Positions 18,710 to 27,496 of a stretch of DNA of 64,000 bases are shown here, one piece after another (positions within the stretch are counted from its first letter, which is position 1; each line of letters opens with the position of its first letter). The notes under the pieces are model-generated. The model worked only from the letters and a program-made list of their open reading frames with translations. It was not told the DNA's origin and did no database searches. The stretch is from Ensifer sp. MPMI2T (GTDB lineage: Bacteria; Pseudomonadota; Alphaproteobacteria; Rhizobiales; Rhizobiaceae): positions 186,001-250,000 of the forward strand of contig NZ_SRXN01000001.1 of NCBI RefSeq assembly GCF_004827385.1. Direction: 5' to 3'. The position numbers and the translations under genes are program-made.

Positions 18710-19042
18710 ATGGCCCAAGTTGATCCAAGAATGCAAGCGTGCGTCGACAATTGCCTGGACTGCTATGCCGCTTGCCTGTCGACGGCGATGAACCATTGCC
18801 TCCAGGCGGGCGGCGAACATACCGAGCCGGCACATTTCAAGCTGATGGCGGCCTGCGCCGAGATCTGCCGGACCGCGGCGCATTTCATGTTGATCGAGAG
18901 CCCTCATCACCCGCATCTGTGCCGGGAATGCGCGGAGATCTGCACCGAATGCGCCAAGGATTGCGAGCGCATCGGCGACATGGCCGAATGCGCCGAAGCC
19001 TGTTGGCGCTGCGCCGAGAGTTGCCGTCAGATGGCGGCTTAA
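18710..19042 (+). CDS. Cys-rich four-helix-bundle protein (DUF326/copper storage protein-like)
   Basis: The 110-residue protein has sixteen cysteines: 11, 15, 18, 22, 30, 49, 53, 71, 74, 78, 81, 85, 94, 98, 101 and 105. They are spaced CxxxC or CxxC along predicted helices, for example CVDNCLDCYAAC and CRECAEICTECAKDC. This pattern is that of the DUF326 family and of Csp copper-storage proteins, where cysteines line the inside of a four-helix bundle and bind many Cu(I) ions. No signal peptide is present, so a cytosolic Csp3-type protein is inferred. GCGGGAG precedes ATG 18710. Neighbouring genes give no copper link. Confidence 0.8.
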   Translation: MAQVDPRMQACVDNCLDCYAACLSTAMNHCLQAGGEHTEPAHFKLMAACAEICRTAAHFMLIESPHHPHLCRECAEICTECAKDCERIGDMAECAEACWRCAESCRQMAA

Positions 19043-19065
19043 GCCCTCGCTTGCAGGTGGGCGGC

Positions 19066-20109
19066 TCAGATCGGCGCCGGGTAGAGCCGATGAAGACGCC
19101 GGATGCCGTTCATTACATCTTGCGAAAGCGTGATGGCGGCACCGCCGATGTCGGTCTTCAATTGTTCCATCGACGTCGCCCCAATAATGACCGAAGCCAT
19201 GAATGGGCGTGTCAGGCAGAAGGCAATCGCCATCTGCGCCGGGTCGAGACCATGCTCGCGGCCGAGCGCCACATAGGCGGCGACGGCGGGCTCCTGGTGC
19301 GGCGTAAAGCGGCCGCCGAGATCGCCATTGATCGACAGGCGCGATCCTGCGGGTTTTGCCCCCTCGAGATATTTGCCGGTGAGGAGACCGGCCGCGAGCG
19401 GCGAATAGGCGAGCAGGCCGAGATCTTCGTGATGGGACAGTTCCGCCAGATCGAGGTCAAAGGTGCGATAAAGCAGATTGTATTCGTTCTGGATCGTCGC
19501 AACGCGCGGCAGGCCGTGCCTTTCGGCCATGTCGAGCATTGTCATCGCGCCCCATGCGGTATCGTTGGAGAGGCCGATTGCGCGGATCTTGCCGGCCTCT
19601 ACGAGCTCGCCGAGCTTGTCGAGTATCGCCTTCAGGTCGGCAGCGACATGCTCCTTGTCCTGCTTCGAAGGGTCGTAGGACCAGGCATTGCGGAAGTGAT
19701 AGTGGCCGCGATTCGGCCAATGAAGCTGGTAAAGGTCCACATAGTCCGTCTTCAGTCGCTTGAGACTGGCATTCAAGGCCACTTCGATTCCTTCGGGCGT
19801 CATTGGTCCGCCGTCGCGGATGTAAGGACGGCCGGGGCCCGCCACCTTGGTCGCGAGCACCACATCATCGCGCCGGCCCCGTGCTGCCAGCCAGTTGCCG
19901 ATGATGCGTTCGGTGTTGCCGTAGGTTTCGGATGACAGCGGTGTCGTTGGATAGAGCTCGGCCGTATCGATGAAATTAACGCCACGATCGAAGGCGTAAT
20001 TAAGCTGTCCGTGGGCTTCAGTCTGGGTGTTCTGGGAGCCCCAGGTCATTGTGCCGAGGCAGATTTCCGAAACCTTGATGCCGGTGCGGCCGAGCGTGTT
20101 GTAGCGCAT
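19066..20109 (-). CDS. NADP(H)-dependent aldo/keto reductase (Tas-like)
   Basis: The 347-residue protein starts MRYNTLGRTGIKVSEICLGTM and follows the Tas family layout and length. The catalytic tetrad is visible as Asp and Tyr in FIDTAELYP, Lys in VLATKVAG and His in LYQLHWPNRG. A TWGSQNTQTEAHGQL block is typical of Tas proteins. The natural substrate is unknown. ATG 20109 is preceded by GAGGA; the open frame continues upstream but that part is not family sequence. It ends 23 bases after the convergent copper-storage-like gene. Confidence 0.88.
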   Translation of the reverse strand: MRYNTLGRTGIKVSEICLGTMTWGSQNTQTEAHGQLNYAFDRGVNFIDTAELYPTTPLSSETYGNTERIIGNWLAARGRRDDVVLATKVAGPGRPYIRDGGPMTPEGIEVALNASLKRLKTDYVDLYQLHWPNRGHYHFRNAWSYDPSKQDKEHVAADLKAILDKLGELVEAGKIRAIGLSNDTAWGAMTMLDMAERHGLPRVATIQNEYNLLYRTFDLDLAELSHHEDLGLLAYSPLAAGLLTGKYLEGAKPAGSRLSINGDLGGRFTPHQEPAVAAYVALGREHGLDPAQMAIAFCLTRPFMASVIIGATSMEQLKTDIGGAAITLSQDVMNGIRRLHRLYPAPI

Positions 20110-20456
20110 GAAATAACGTTCCTCGTGAGGGGCGGTTTCGCGCCGGCGGGAGGGAAGGGCGCGCCGCCAATAAATTGAGTGGTGCCGCGGTCGATGGCTG
20201 TTTTGCGCGGCAGCAAATGCGCGGGCAAACTTACGCCTTGATTGACGAAGATCAAGGGCAAAAGCCTGTTCGCAGCGGTGAAGGACGGCGTCTGCGCTTG
20301 ACACCCTCTTCAGGAATGTGAATGGAGAGGAAAACTGGCGCGGATGAAGCATGTGGGGCGGTTTTCCGCCGGCATCCGCTCTAATCTAATGTGTAAGAAC
20401 GATCGCGAGAGGTCTGGTTGGTTCCGATCATCTCATGATTAAGGGAGGGGCATCCC
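20110..20456. other. Divergent control region between aldo/keto reductase and fabD
   Basis: No gene is credible in this stretch. It should hold promoters for both flanking genes. A CTTGAC at 20297-20302 resembles a rhizobial -35 box, but no good -10 follows at the right distance. AAGGGAGG before ATG 20457 is the fabD ribosome site. Confidence 0.4.
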
Positions 20457-21401
20457 ATGAGCATTGCATTCACGTTCCCGGGGCAGGGCAGTCAGGCTGT
20501 CGGCATGGGCAAGGATCTGGCGGACGCCTTTCCGGAGGCGGCAGCCGTCTTCGCCGAGGTCGATGAAGCGCTCGGCGAAAAGCTGTCGGACGTCATGTGG
20601 GACGGAGCGGAGGAAAGGCTGACGCTGACGGCAAACGCGCAGCCGGCGCTGATGGCCGTTTCCATGGCCGTGATCCGCGTGCTTGAGGCCAGGGGGCTCG
20701 ATCTCAAGAACAAGGTCTCCTTCGTCGCCGGCCATTCGCTCGGCGAATATTCCGCGCTTTGCGCCGCGGGAACATTTTCGCTTGCCGATACGGCAAGGCT
20801 CCTGCGCATTCGCGGCAATGCGATGCAGGCGGCCGTCCCCGTCGGCAAGGGCGCAATGGCTGCCATCATCGGCCTGGAGCATGCGGACGTTGATGCGGTC
20901 TGCCGCGAAGCGTCCTCGCTCGGCTCGTGCCAAATTGCCAACGACAACGGTGGCGGGCAGTTGGTAATCTCGGGCGAGAAGCAGGCGGTGGAGAAGGCGG
21001 CCGCACTCGCCTCGGAAAAGGGAGCCAAACGCGCGCTGATGCTGCCGGTCTCCGCACCGTTCCACTCCTCGCTGATGGCGCCCGCCGCTGACGCCATGCG
21101 CGACGCACTCTCCAAGGTTGAGAAGCGCGACCCATCCGTTCCGCTTGTGGCGAATGTTCTGGCTGCTCCGGTGAGTGATGCCGGCGAGATCGCCCGGTTG
21201 CTCGTCGAGCAAGTGACCGGCCAGGTACGCTGGCGTGAGACGGTCGAATGGTTCGCGGCCAACAATGTCACGACGCTTTATGAAATCGGCTCGGGCAAGG
21301 TGCTGACGGGACTTGCTCGGCGGATCGACAAGACTGTCAACGGCGTCGCCGTCAATACGCCCGCCGATATCGACACGGCGCTCGCCGCCCTTCTGGCCTG
21401 A
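20457..21401 (+). CDS. fabD: Malonyl-CoA:ACP transacylase
   Basis: FabD loads malonyl groups from CoA onto acyl carrier protein. The 314-residue product starts MSIAFTFPGQGSQAVGMG; the nucleophile Ser94 is in GHSLGEYSA and His203 in SAPFHSSLM completes the dyad. AGGGAGG stands before the ATG. It is the first gene of fabD-fabG-acpP-fabF, with fabG 26 bases downstream. Confidence 0.97.
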   Translation: MSIAFTFPGQGSQAVGMGKDLADAFPEAAAVFAEVDEALGEKLSDVMWDGAEERLTLTANAQPALMAVSMAVIRVLEARGLDLKNKVSFVAGHSLGEYSALCAAGTFSLADTARLLRIRGNAMQAAVPVGKGAMAAIIGLEHADVDAVCREASSLGSCQIANDNGGGQLVISGEKQAVEKAAALASEKGAKRALMLPVSAPFHSSLMAPAADAMRDALSKVEKRDPSVPLVANVLAAPVSDAGEIARLLVEQVTGQVRWRETVEWFAANNVTTLYEIGSGKVLTGLARRIDKTVNGVAVNTPADIDTALAALLA

Positions 21402-21427
21402 GCGCTCCAGCTACGAGGAACAAGCCC

Positions 21428-22165
21428 ATGTTTGATCTTTCCGGCCGCAAGGCTCTCGTCACCGGCGCATCCGGTGGCATCGGCGAGGAAATCGCCCGCA
21501 TCCTGCACGCACAGGGCGCTGTCGTCGGCCTGCACGGCACCCGCGTCGAGAGGCTTGAGGCGCTTGCCAACACCCTTGGAGAGCGTGTCCAGATCTTTCC
21601 TGCCAACCTTTCCGATCGGGCCGAAGTCAAGGCGCTTGGCGAGAAAGCGGAGGCCGAACTCGGCGGCGTCGATATTCTCGTCAACAATGCCGGCATCACC
21701 AAGGACGGGCTCTTCGTCCGCATGAGCGACGAAGACTGGGATAACGTCATCGAGGTCAATCTCACGGCGGTCTTCCGCTTGACCCGTGAGCTCACTCACC
21801 CGATGATGCGTCGCCGCTTCGGCCGCATCATCAACATCACCTCCGTCGTCGGCGTCACCGGGAACCCCGGGCAGGCCAACTATTGTGCCTCGAAGGCCGG
21901 CATGATCGGCTTCTCCAAGTCGCTCGCGCAGGAAATCGCCACCCGCAACGTTACCGTCAACTGCGTCGCTCCGGGCTTCATCGAAAGCGCGATGACCGGT
22001 AAGCTTAACGACAAGCAGAAGGAAAGCATCATGGGTGCGATCCCGATGCGGCGGATGGGCTCGGGTGCCGAGGTCGCATCCGCCGTTGCATATCTCGCTT
22101 CGAACGAAGCGGGGTACGTCACCGGCCAGACCATTCACGTCAATGGCGGCATGGCGATGATCTGA
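21428..22165 (+). CDS. fabG: 3-oxoacyl-ACP reductase
   Basis: FabG reduces 3-oxoacyl-ACP with NADPH. The 245-residue SDR has TGASGGIG at 12-19, NNAG at 86-89, and the catalytic Ser139, Tyr152 and Lys156 (NYCASKAG). Its C-terminus, VTGQTIHVNGGMAMI, is typical FabG. GAGGA precedes the ATG. Its position between fabD and acpP separates it from the many other SDRs. Confidence 0.97.
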   Translation: MFDLSGRKALVTGASGGIGEEIARILHAQGAVVGLHGTRVERLEALANTLGERVQIFPANLSDRAEVKALGEKAEAELGGVDILVNNAGITKDGLFVRMSDEDWDNVIEVNLTAVFRLTRELTHPMMRRRFGRIINITSVVGVTGNPGQANYCASKAGMIGFSKSLAQEIATRNVTVNCVAPGFIESAMTGKLNDKQKESIMGAIPMRRMGSGAEVASAVAYLASNEAGYVTGQTIHVNGGMAMI

Positions 22166-22487
22166 TCCGACACCGGCGAAGAGCGGCGCGCGCGACCCCG
22201 TCGCCGCCACTCTCACCGGTCGGTGCCAAATGCCTGAAATTCAATGTTGACCAAGCGAATGTCGGGCATTTTCGCCCTTTGCGGCAGACTTAAACCGTGT
22301 TAATCGGGCCATGACTGTGCGCAGTCGACCGGTCCGGCCAGGTGTCCGGCAGCCCTTGCTGCCTTGGGTTTTCCGCGGGCTCGGTTGGATGGATTGCCCG
22401 GCGGACCATCTTGGTCTATCAGGCTTGAATGAAAGTGACGGCGCCAAGAATGGCGCCGCAGAGAAACGAAGGTCGAGGAACTCCGAC
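22166..22487. other. Leader region of acpP with a hairpin at 22440-22457
   Basis: The stretch holds no convincing gene, although one frame stays open into acpP. A perfect 7-bp hairpin GGCGCCA-AGAA-TGGCGCC at 22440-22457 lies 18 bases before the GAGGA ribosome site of acpP. The gap suggests acpP has its own promoter, as expected for a very abundant protein. Confidence 0.5.
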
Positions 22488-22724
22488 ATGAGCGATATCG
22501 CAGAACGCGTGAAGAAAATTGTTATTGATCATCTTGGCGTCGACGCCGAAAAGGTCAGCGAAGGCGCAAGCTTCATCGATGACCTCGGCGCGGACTCGCT
22601 CGACACCGTCGAACTGGTCATGGCATTCGAAGAAGAATTCGGCGTCGAGATCCCGGACGACGCAGCAGATTCGATCCTGACCGTCGGCGACGCCGTCAAG
22701 TTCATCGAGAAGGCTCAGGCCTGA
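22488..22724 (+). CDS. acpP: Acyl carrier protein
   Basis: This is the 78-residue acidic carrier of fatty acid synthesis. The phosphopantetheine site is Ser37 in [18 protein letters not shown]. The start [12 protein letters not shown] at ATG 22488 follows GAGGA with good spacing. The frame is open upstream to about 22311, but that region is not ACP sequence. It precedes fabF by 218 bases. Confidence 0.97.
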   Translation: MSDIAERVKKIVIDHLGVDAEKVSEGASFIDDLGADSLDTVELVMAFEEEFGVEIPDDAADSILTVGDAVKFIEKAQA

Positions 22725-22942
22725 TCTTTACGGCCCAGGCCGTTGACGGGCCGCCTGTGCGGCCCGTACCAGCCCAGGGGAAGTGGGCTGGCCTGCGTCG
22801 ACCGCGGGTCTCGATCAGCAAAGCGTTCCCGCCTTTCCCTCTGATCGTCACATGAGAAACTTATAGTGGATGCACGGATCGGGGTCGTCACGCGTGGTCC
22901 GGTCCGGCTCTGGAACTGAACAGTCAGGGTGGGTCACGGTTT

Positions 22943-24208
22943 ATGAGACGTGTCGTTATCACCGGTACCGGCATGGTATCTCCTTTGGGTTGCGGAACCG
23001 AAGTCAGCTGGTCGCGCCTTATCGCGGGCCAGAACGCTGCGCGTAAGGTCACCGAATTCGAGGTTGAGGATCTTCCTGCCAAGATCGCCTGCCGCATTCC
23101 TTTCGGCGATGGCTCGGACGGCACCTTTAATGCTGACGACTGGATGGAGCCGAAGGAGCAGCGCAAGGTCGACCCCTTCATCGTTTATGCGATGGCGGCC
23201 GCCGACATGGCTCTGGCGGATGCCGGCTGGAAACCGGAAAGCGATGAGGACCAGATTGCGACCGGCGTGCTGATCGGCTCCGGCATCGGTGGCCTCGAGG
23301 GCATCGTCGACGCGGGCTATACGCTGCGCGACAAGGGCCCGCGCCGTATTTCTCCGTTCTTCATTCCCGGCCGTCTGATCAATCTCGCGTCGGGTCAGGT
23401 CTCCATTCGCCATAAGCTGCGTGGTCCGAACCATTCGGTCGTGACGGCCTGCTCGACGGGCGCGCACGCGATCGGCGACGCGAGCCGTCTGATCGCGCTC
23501 GGCGACGCCGACGTGATGGTGGCGGGCGGCACCGAATCACCGATCTGCCGCATCTCGCTCGCAGGTTTTGCCGCCTGCAAGGCGCTCTCGACCCAGCACA
23601 ACGAAAACCCGGAAAAGGCATCGCGCCCCTATGACGCCGATCGCGACGGATTCGTCATGGGTGAGGGCGCAGGCGTCGTCATCCTCGAAGAGCTGGAACA
23701 TGCAAAGGCACGCGGCGCCAAGATCTATGCCGAAATCGTCGGCTATGGTCTGTCTGGCGACGCCTTCCACATCACCGCTCCGTCGGAGGACGGTGACGGC
23801 GCCTATCGTTGCATGCAGATGGCATTGAAGCGCGCCGGTCTGATGGCCGCCGACATCGACTATATCAATGCGCACGGCACTTCGACGATGGCCGATACGA
23901 TCGAGCTCGGTGCTGTCGAGCGGTTGGTCGGCAACAGCGCCTCCAAGATATCCATGTCCTCGACCAAGTCGGCAATCGGGCACCTGCTCGGCGCTGCGGG
24001 CGCCATCGAGGCGATCTTCTCGGCGCTTGCGATTCGCGACAATATCGCCCCGCCGACCCTCAACCTCGACAATCCCTCCGTCGAGACGAAGATCGATCTG
24101 GTGCCGCATGTCGCGCGCAAGCGGGAGATCAACGTCGCGCTGTCGAACTCCTTCGGTTTCGGCGGCACGAATGCCTCGCTGGTGCTGCGCCGCTATAACG
24201 GCAACTAA
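22943..24208 (+). CDS. fabF: 3-oxoacyl-ACP synthase II
   Basis: FabF condenses acyl-ACP with malonyl-ACP. The 421-residue product shows the KAS II triad: Cys170 in VTACSTGAH, His311 in YINAHGTST and His347 in AIGHLLGAAG, plus Lys342. The end FGFGGTNASLVLRRY is typical. It is the last fab gene; strong hairpins follow before mltG. Confidence 0.97.
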   Translation: MRRVVITGTGMVSPLGCGTEVSWSRLIAGQNAARKVTEFEVEDLPAKIACRIPFGDGSDGTFNADDWMEPKEQRKVDPFIVYAMAAADMALADAGWKPESDEDQIATGVLIGSGIGGLEGIVDAGYTLRDKGPRRISPFFIPGRLINLASGQVSIRHKLRGPNHSVVTACSTGAHAIGDASRLIALGDADVMVAGGTESPICRISLAGFAACKALSTQHNENPEKASRPYDADRDGFVMGEGAGVVILEELEHAKARGAKIYAEIVGYGLSGDAFHITAPSEDGDGAYRCMQMALKRAGLMAADIDYINAHGTSTMADTIELGAVERLVGNSASKISMSSTKSAIGHLLGAAGAIEAIFSALAIRDNIAPPTLNLDNPSVETKIDLVPHVARKREINVALSNSFGFGGTNASLVLRRYNGN

Positions 24209-24536
24209 GATCGGCTACACGACGCGATCGATCACGACGATTCTCGGCCGGTTCTGCCGAGGATCGTCATCGCGTCGGAAAAACGCTTCCGACGGTCCGG
24301 CGCGTTTCAAACACCGGTTTGTGATCCTGCTTTTTGCCGTATTGCTCGCTACAAGCTGTAATCGGAGGATTCGCCGCCGTTGGGGCGGCGACGCCGAGAC
24401 TATGTTCGCGCAAGGCATTTCTGACAATTTGTAGAATATCCATTGCTCTGACACATTCAGCTTGCCGTCGGTCTAAGCCGAAATTCGCATCGGTGGCAGC
24501 TTGATTGAGGTTGCGGATTTCGGATTCGGGATAATC
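24209..24536. other. fabF-mltG intergenic region with two strong hairpins
   Basis: A 13-bp stem (24236-24248 with 24256-24268, one G-T wobble, seven-base loop) is followed by a perfect 7-bp stem GTCGGAA/TTCCGAC (24274-24293). Neither has a T-run. They could act as a processing or factor-dependent termination site after fabF. The rest shows no gene. A TTG at 24501 would extend mltG into this region. Confidence 0.55.
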
Positions 24537-25742
24537 GTGAGCGACTCAAACGATAACAGCGCGGCACAGTTCGGCCGCAATGAAACCGGGAGCAACGGGC
24601 CGATCATCCCGAAATCGGCAAGCGAGGCCCTGCGCCCGGAAAAGGTTCCGCAACCGCCGAAGCGCTCCCGCAAGGCGCGCAGCCAGGTCGTCATCTTTCT
24701 CAATTTCGTGATGACGGTCATCGTCTTCGTGGCGCTAGCAGCCGCCGGCGCGGTCTATTATGCGATGCACGAATACGAAAGGCCCGGCCCGCTGGAAGCA
24801 AACAAGAACTTCATTGTTCGCAATGGCGCGGGCATCAGCGAAATTGCCAGCGGCCTCGAGCGCAACAACATCATCACCGACGGACGCGTGTTCCGTTTTG
24901 TCTCTGAGGCCTATCTTGATAGCGAAACCCTGAAGGCGGGTGAATACGAGATCAAGGCCAGGTCATCGATGCAGGAAATCATGCAACTGCTGAAGTCCGG
25001 CAAGTCGATCCTCTACTCCGTTTCGCTTCCGGAGGGACTGACGGTCAAGCAGATGTTCAACAAGCTCGCCAACGACCCAGTGCTGGTCGGCAACCTGCCG
25101 CAGGATCTGCCGTCGGAGGGCTCGCTCAAGCCTGACACTTACAAGTTCACGCGCGGCACCAAGCGTGCCGAGATCGTCCAGCAGATGATCGCGGCGCAGA
25201 AGGCCTTGGTCGATCAGATCTGGGAAATGCGCGACCCCGATCTTCCGGTCTCGACCGTCGAGGAGTTCGTGACGCTCGCGTCGATCGTCGAAAAGGAAAC
25301 GGGCCGCGCGGACGAGCGGCCGCGCGTGGCGTCGGTCTTTATCAACCGCCTCGAAAAAGGCATGCGGCTGCAATCCGACCCGACCATCATCTATGGCATC
25401 TTCGGCGGTGAGGGAAAGCCGGCGGACCGGGCAATCCTGAAGTCGGACCTTGATAAGCAAACGCCTTACAACACCTATCTCATCAAGGGCTTGCCGCCGA
25501 CCCCGATCGCCAATCCGGGGCGCGCGGCACTCGAAGCGGTCGCCAATCCTTCGCGCACGCCAGAACTTTATTTCGTGGCGGACGGAACGGGCGGCCATGT
25601 CTTTGCAGCAACGCTGGACGAACACAACGCCAACGTAAGGCGTTGGAGAAAGGTTGAAGCCGAGAAGGCGGCAGAGGCAGCCAAGGCGGCAGAAGCGGCC
25701 AAAACCGCCGAGCCGACGGTGACACCGGCCGAGGCCCAGTAA
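24537..25742 (+). CDS. mltG: Endolytic murein transglycosylase
   Basis: MltG cuts nascent glycan strands and sets their length. From GTG 24537 the protein has 401 residues: a basic cytoplasmic N-terminus, one membrane helix (about 51-74), a LysM-like subdomain and the YceG catalytic domain. The catalytic Glu lies in the LASIVEKETGRADE motif (about residues 248-261), followed by RVASVFINRLEKGMRLQSDP. The C-terminal tail is Ala/Glu/Lys-rich. TTG 24501 is an alternative start. The fabF-mltG-yicC-gmk order is common in alphaproteobacteria. Confidence 0.93.
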   Translation: MSDSNDNSAAQFGRNETGSNGPIIPKSASEALRPEKVPQPPKRSRKARSQVVIFLNFVMTVIVFVALAAAGAVYYAMHEYERPGPLEANKNFIVRNGAGISEIASGLERNNIITDGRVFRFVSEAYLDSETLKAGEYEIKARSSMQEIMQLLKSGKSILYSVSLPEGLTVKQMFNKLANDPVLVGNLPQDLPSEGSLKPDTYKFTRGTKRAEIVQQMIAAQKALVDQIWEMRDPDLPVSTVEEFVTLASIVEKETGRADERPRVASVFINRLEKGMRLQSDPTIIYGIFGGEGKPADRAILKSDLDKQTPYNTYLIKGLPPTPIANPGRAALEAVANPSRTPELYFVADGTGGHVFAATLDEHNANVRRWRKVEAEKAAEAAKAAEAAKTAEPTVTPAEAQ

Positions 25743-25821
25743 CAGGCCCTTATTGTGGACGAACAGGGTGGGGCGCGGATATCCCTTGCTGGATGCCGCG
25801 CCGTCGCCCTATTGGTTTTGC

Positions 25822-25931
25822 GACTGCAGCGCCCCTGCCTCTTTTCAGAGGCGTAGAGGCCGCCATCGCACCTTGAAACGCTGCATGGCTTCATCTTCGA
25901 ATCGACGCCGATTTAGGGAACATGCAGCAGC
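25822..25931. repeat. Degenerate full copy of rhizobial palindrome (type A)
   Basis: The first half (25822 onward, GACTGCAGCG, CCTCTTTTCAGAGG) and the second half (CTGCATG at 25881 with CATGCAG at 25921) follow the same order and spacing as the copy at 47004. Arms are diverged. The element ends directly in front of the ribosome site of yicC. Confidence 0.7.
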
Positions 25932-25945
25932 GGACGGAGGTAATG

Positions 25946-26833
25946 ATGCCGCTCCAATCGATGACTGGCTTTGCGAGAAGAGAAGGCAGCAGCGGACGCC
26001 ATCGCTGGGCCTGGGAATTGCGGTCGGTTAACGGCAAAGGGCTCGACGTTCGCCTTCGCTTGCCGCAGGGCCTCGAACGCTTCGAGGCCGACTGCCGGCG
26101 CCTCGTCTCGGAATATTTCGCCCGCGGCAATCTGCAAATTGGCCTCAACGTCAGCGGCGGCGAGGCGGCCGTCGAGGCCGTCGTCAACCAAAGTGCGTTG
26201 TCGGCCGTATTGAGGCTGCGCGAGCAGCTTGGTGATCTCGTTGATCCCGCGCCGCTGAAGTTCGACACGCTGCTCTCGATCCGCGGTATCGTCGACTTTC
26301 GGGAGCCGGAAGAAAGCGAAAGCGAGCGCGCCGCACGCGACGCTGATATCCTCTCCGGCTTGGCGCTCGCGCTTGAAGACTTGCGGTCCATGCGCGAGGA
26401 GGAGGGGGCGGCGCTCGGCCAGATCCTGCTTGCGCATGTGGATCGCATCGCGCAATTAACGGCTGGCGTGGAGAGCGACCCGTCCCGGAGCCCGTCCGCG
26501 ATCGCCGAACGGCTGGCGCAGCAGGTTGCGCTGATAATGGAGGGCGCGTCCTCCCTCGATCGCGAAAGACTGCACGCGGAGGTCGCTTTGCTTGCCACGA
26601 AGGCGGATCTTAGAGAGGAAATCGACCGCCTCGGTTCGCATGTCGCCGCTGCTCGCGATCTTCTCGCAAAGGGCGGCCCCGTCGGCCGCAAGCTCGATTT
26701 CCTGGCACAGGAATTTAACCGCGAATCGAATACGATCTGTTCGAAGTCGAATGCCGCGGCCGTTTCGGCCGCTGGGATCGAGTTGAAGGTCGTGATCGAT
26801 CAGTTTCGCGAGCAGGTTCAGAATCTGGAGTAA
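25946..26833 (+). CDS. YicC/YloC family endoribonuclease
   Basis: The 295-residue product starts MPLQSMTGFARREG and contains WELRSVNGKGLDVRLRLP and RGNLQIGLNV, the YicC family N-terminal signature. The C-terminal DUF1732 domain ends EFNRESNTICSKSN...ELKVVIDQFREQVQNLE. E. coli YicC is reported to be an RNase. CGGAGG at 25935-25940 favours ATG 25946 over ATG 25943; ATG 25922 lies inside the repeat palindrome and is rejected. Only three bases separate it from gmk. Confidence 0.93.
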   Translation: MPLQSMTGFARREGSSGRHRWAWELRSVNGKGLDVRLRLPQGLERFEADCRRLVSEYFARGNLQIGLNVSGGEAAVEAVVNQSALSAVLRLREQLGDLVDPAPLKFDTLLSIRGIVDFREPEESESERAARDADILSGLALALEDLRSMREEEGAALGQILLAHVDRIAQLTAGVESDPSRSPSAIAERLAQQVALIMEGASSLDRERLHAEVALLATKADLREEIDRLGSHVAAARDLLAKGGPVGRKLDFLAQEFNRESNTICSKSNAAAVSAAGIELKVVIDQFREQVQNLE

Positions 26834-26836
26834 GAC

Positions 26837-27496
26837 ATGAAATCGGCGACCACTTCGCCCATCAAGATCGCCCGCCGTGGGTTGATGCTCGTAATATCGT
26901 CGCCGTCGGGCGCCGGTAAGTCGACGATCGCGCGCAACCTTTTGGAGGCCGATCCGGAACTCAGCATCTCGGTGAGCGTGACGACACGCGCGCGGCGGGC
27001 GAGCGAAATCGAGGGACGGCATTATTTTTTCAAGTCGATCCGCGAATTCGAAGCGCTGCGAGCGACGGACTCCCTCCTCGAATGGGCGGAGGTGCATGGC
27101 AACTTCTATGGAACCCCGCGCGATGCCGTCGAGGCGGCGATGGCCGAAGGTCGTGACATGCTCTTCGATATCGATTGGCAGGGCGCCCAGCAATTGCAGG
27201 AAAAGATGGGCGGCGATGTCGTCTCGATCTTCATTCTGCCGCCGTCCATGGCCGAATTGCAGTCGCGGCTGCACCGGCGCGCCGAGGACAGCGAGGACGT
27301 GATTGCAACCCGGCTGGCCAATTCACGCGCCGAGATCGAGCATTGGCGTGAATACGACTATATCGTCGTCAACGACGATCTCGATCGGGCCTTCTCTGCC
27401 GTCCGGGCGATTGTCGAAGCCGAACGCCTGCGCCGTGACCGCCGTCCCGGCCTGTTCGAGTTCGTCAACGGGCTGCTGACGGAAAATCCCTTTTAA
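26837..27496 (+). CDS. gmk: Guanylate kinase
   Basis: Gmk phosphorylates GMP to GDP with ATP. The 219-residue product has the P-loop [10 protein letters not shown] at 21-30, then [19 protein letters not shown] (GMP-binding) and [12 protein letters not shown]. It follows yicC with coupled spacing. Its TAA stop overlaps the rsmA stop on the other strand by four bases (27493-27496). Confidence 0.97.
   Translation: MKSATTSPIKIARRGLMLVISSPSGAGKSTIARNLLEADPELSISVSVTTRARRASEIEGRHYFFKSIREFEALRATDSLLEWAEVHGNFYGTPRDAVEAAMAEGRDMLFDIDWQGAQQLQEKMGGDVVSIFILPPSMAELQSRLHRRAEDSEDVIATRLANSRAEIEHWREYDYIVVNDDLDRAFSAVRAIVEAERLRRDRRPGLFEFVNGLLTENPF

Noticed and set aside
20297-20325. CTTGAC as a fabD promoter -35.
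   Set aside because: The sequence 17 bases downstream (GAATGG) is not a -10 box.
22311-22487. In-frame upstream extension of acpP.
   Set aside because: ACP is always about 78 residues; the extension has no similarity and the GAGGA site precedes ATG 22488.
25922-25945. Upstream ATG for yicC.
   Set aside because: It lies inside the repeat palindrome arm (ACATGCAG); CGGAGG is positioned for ATG 25946.
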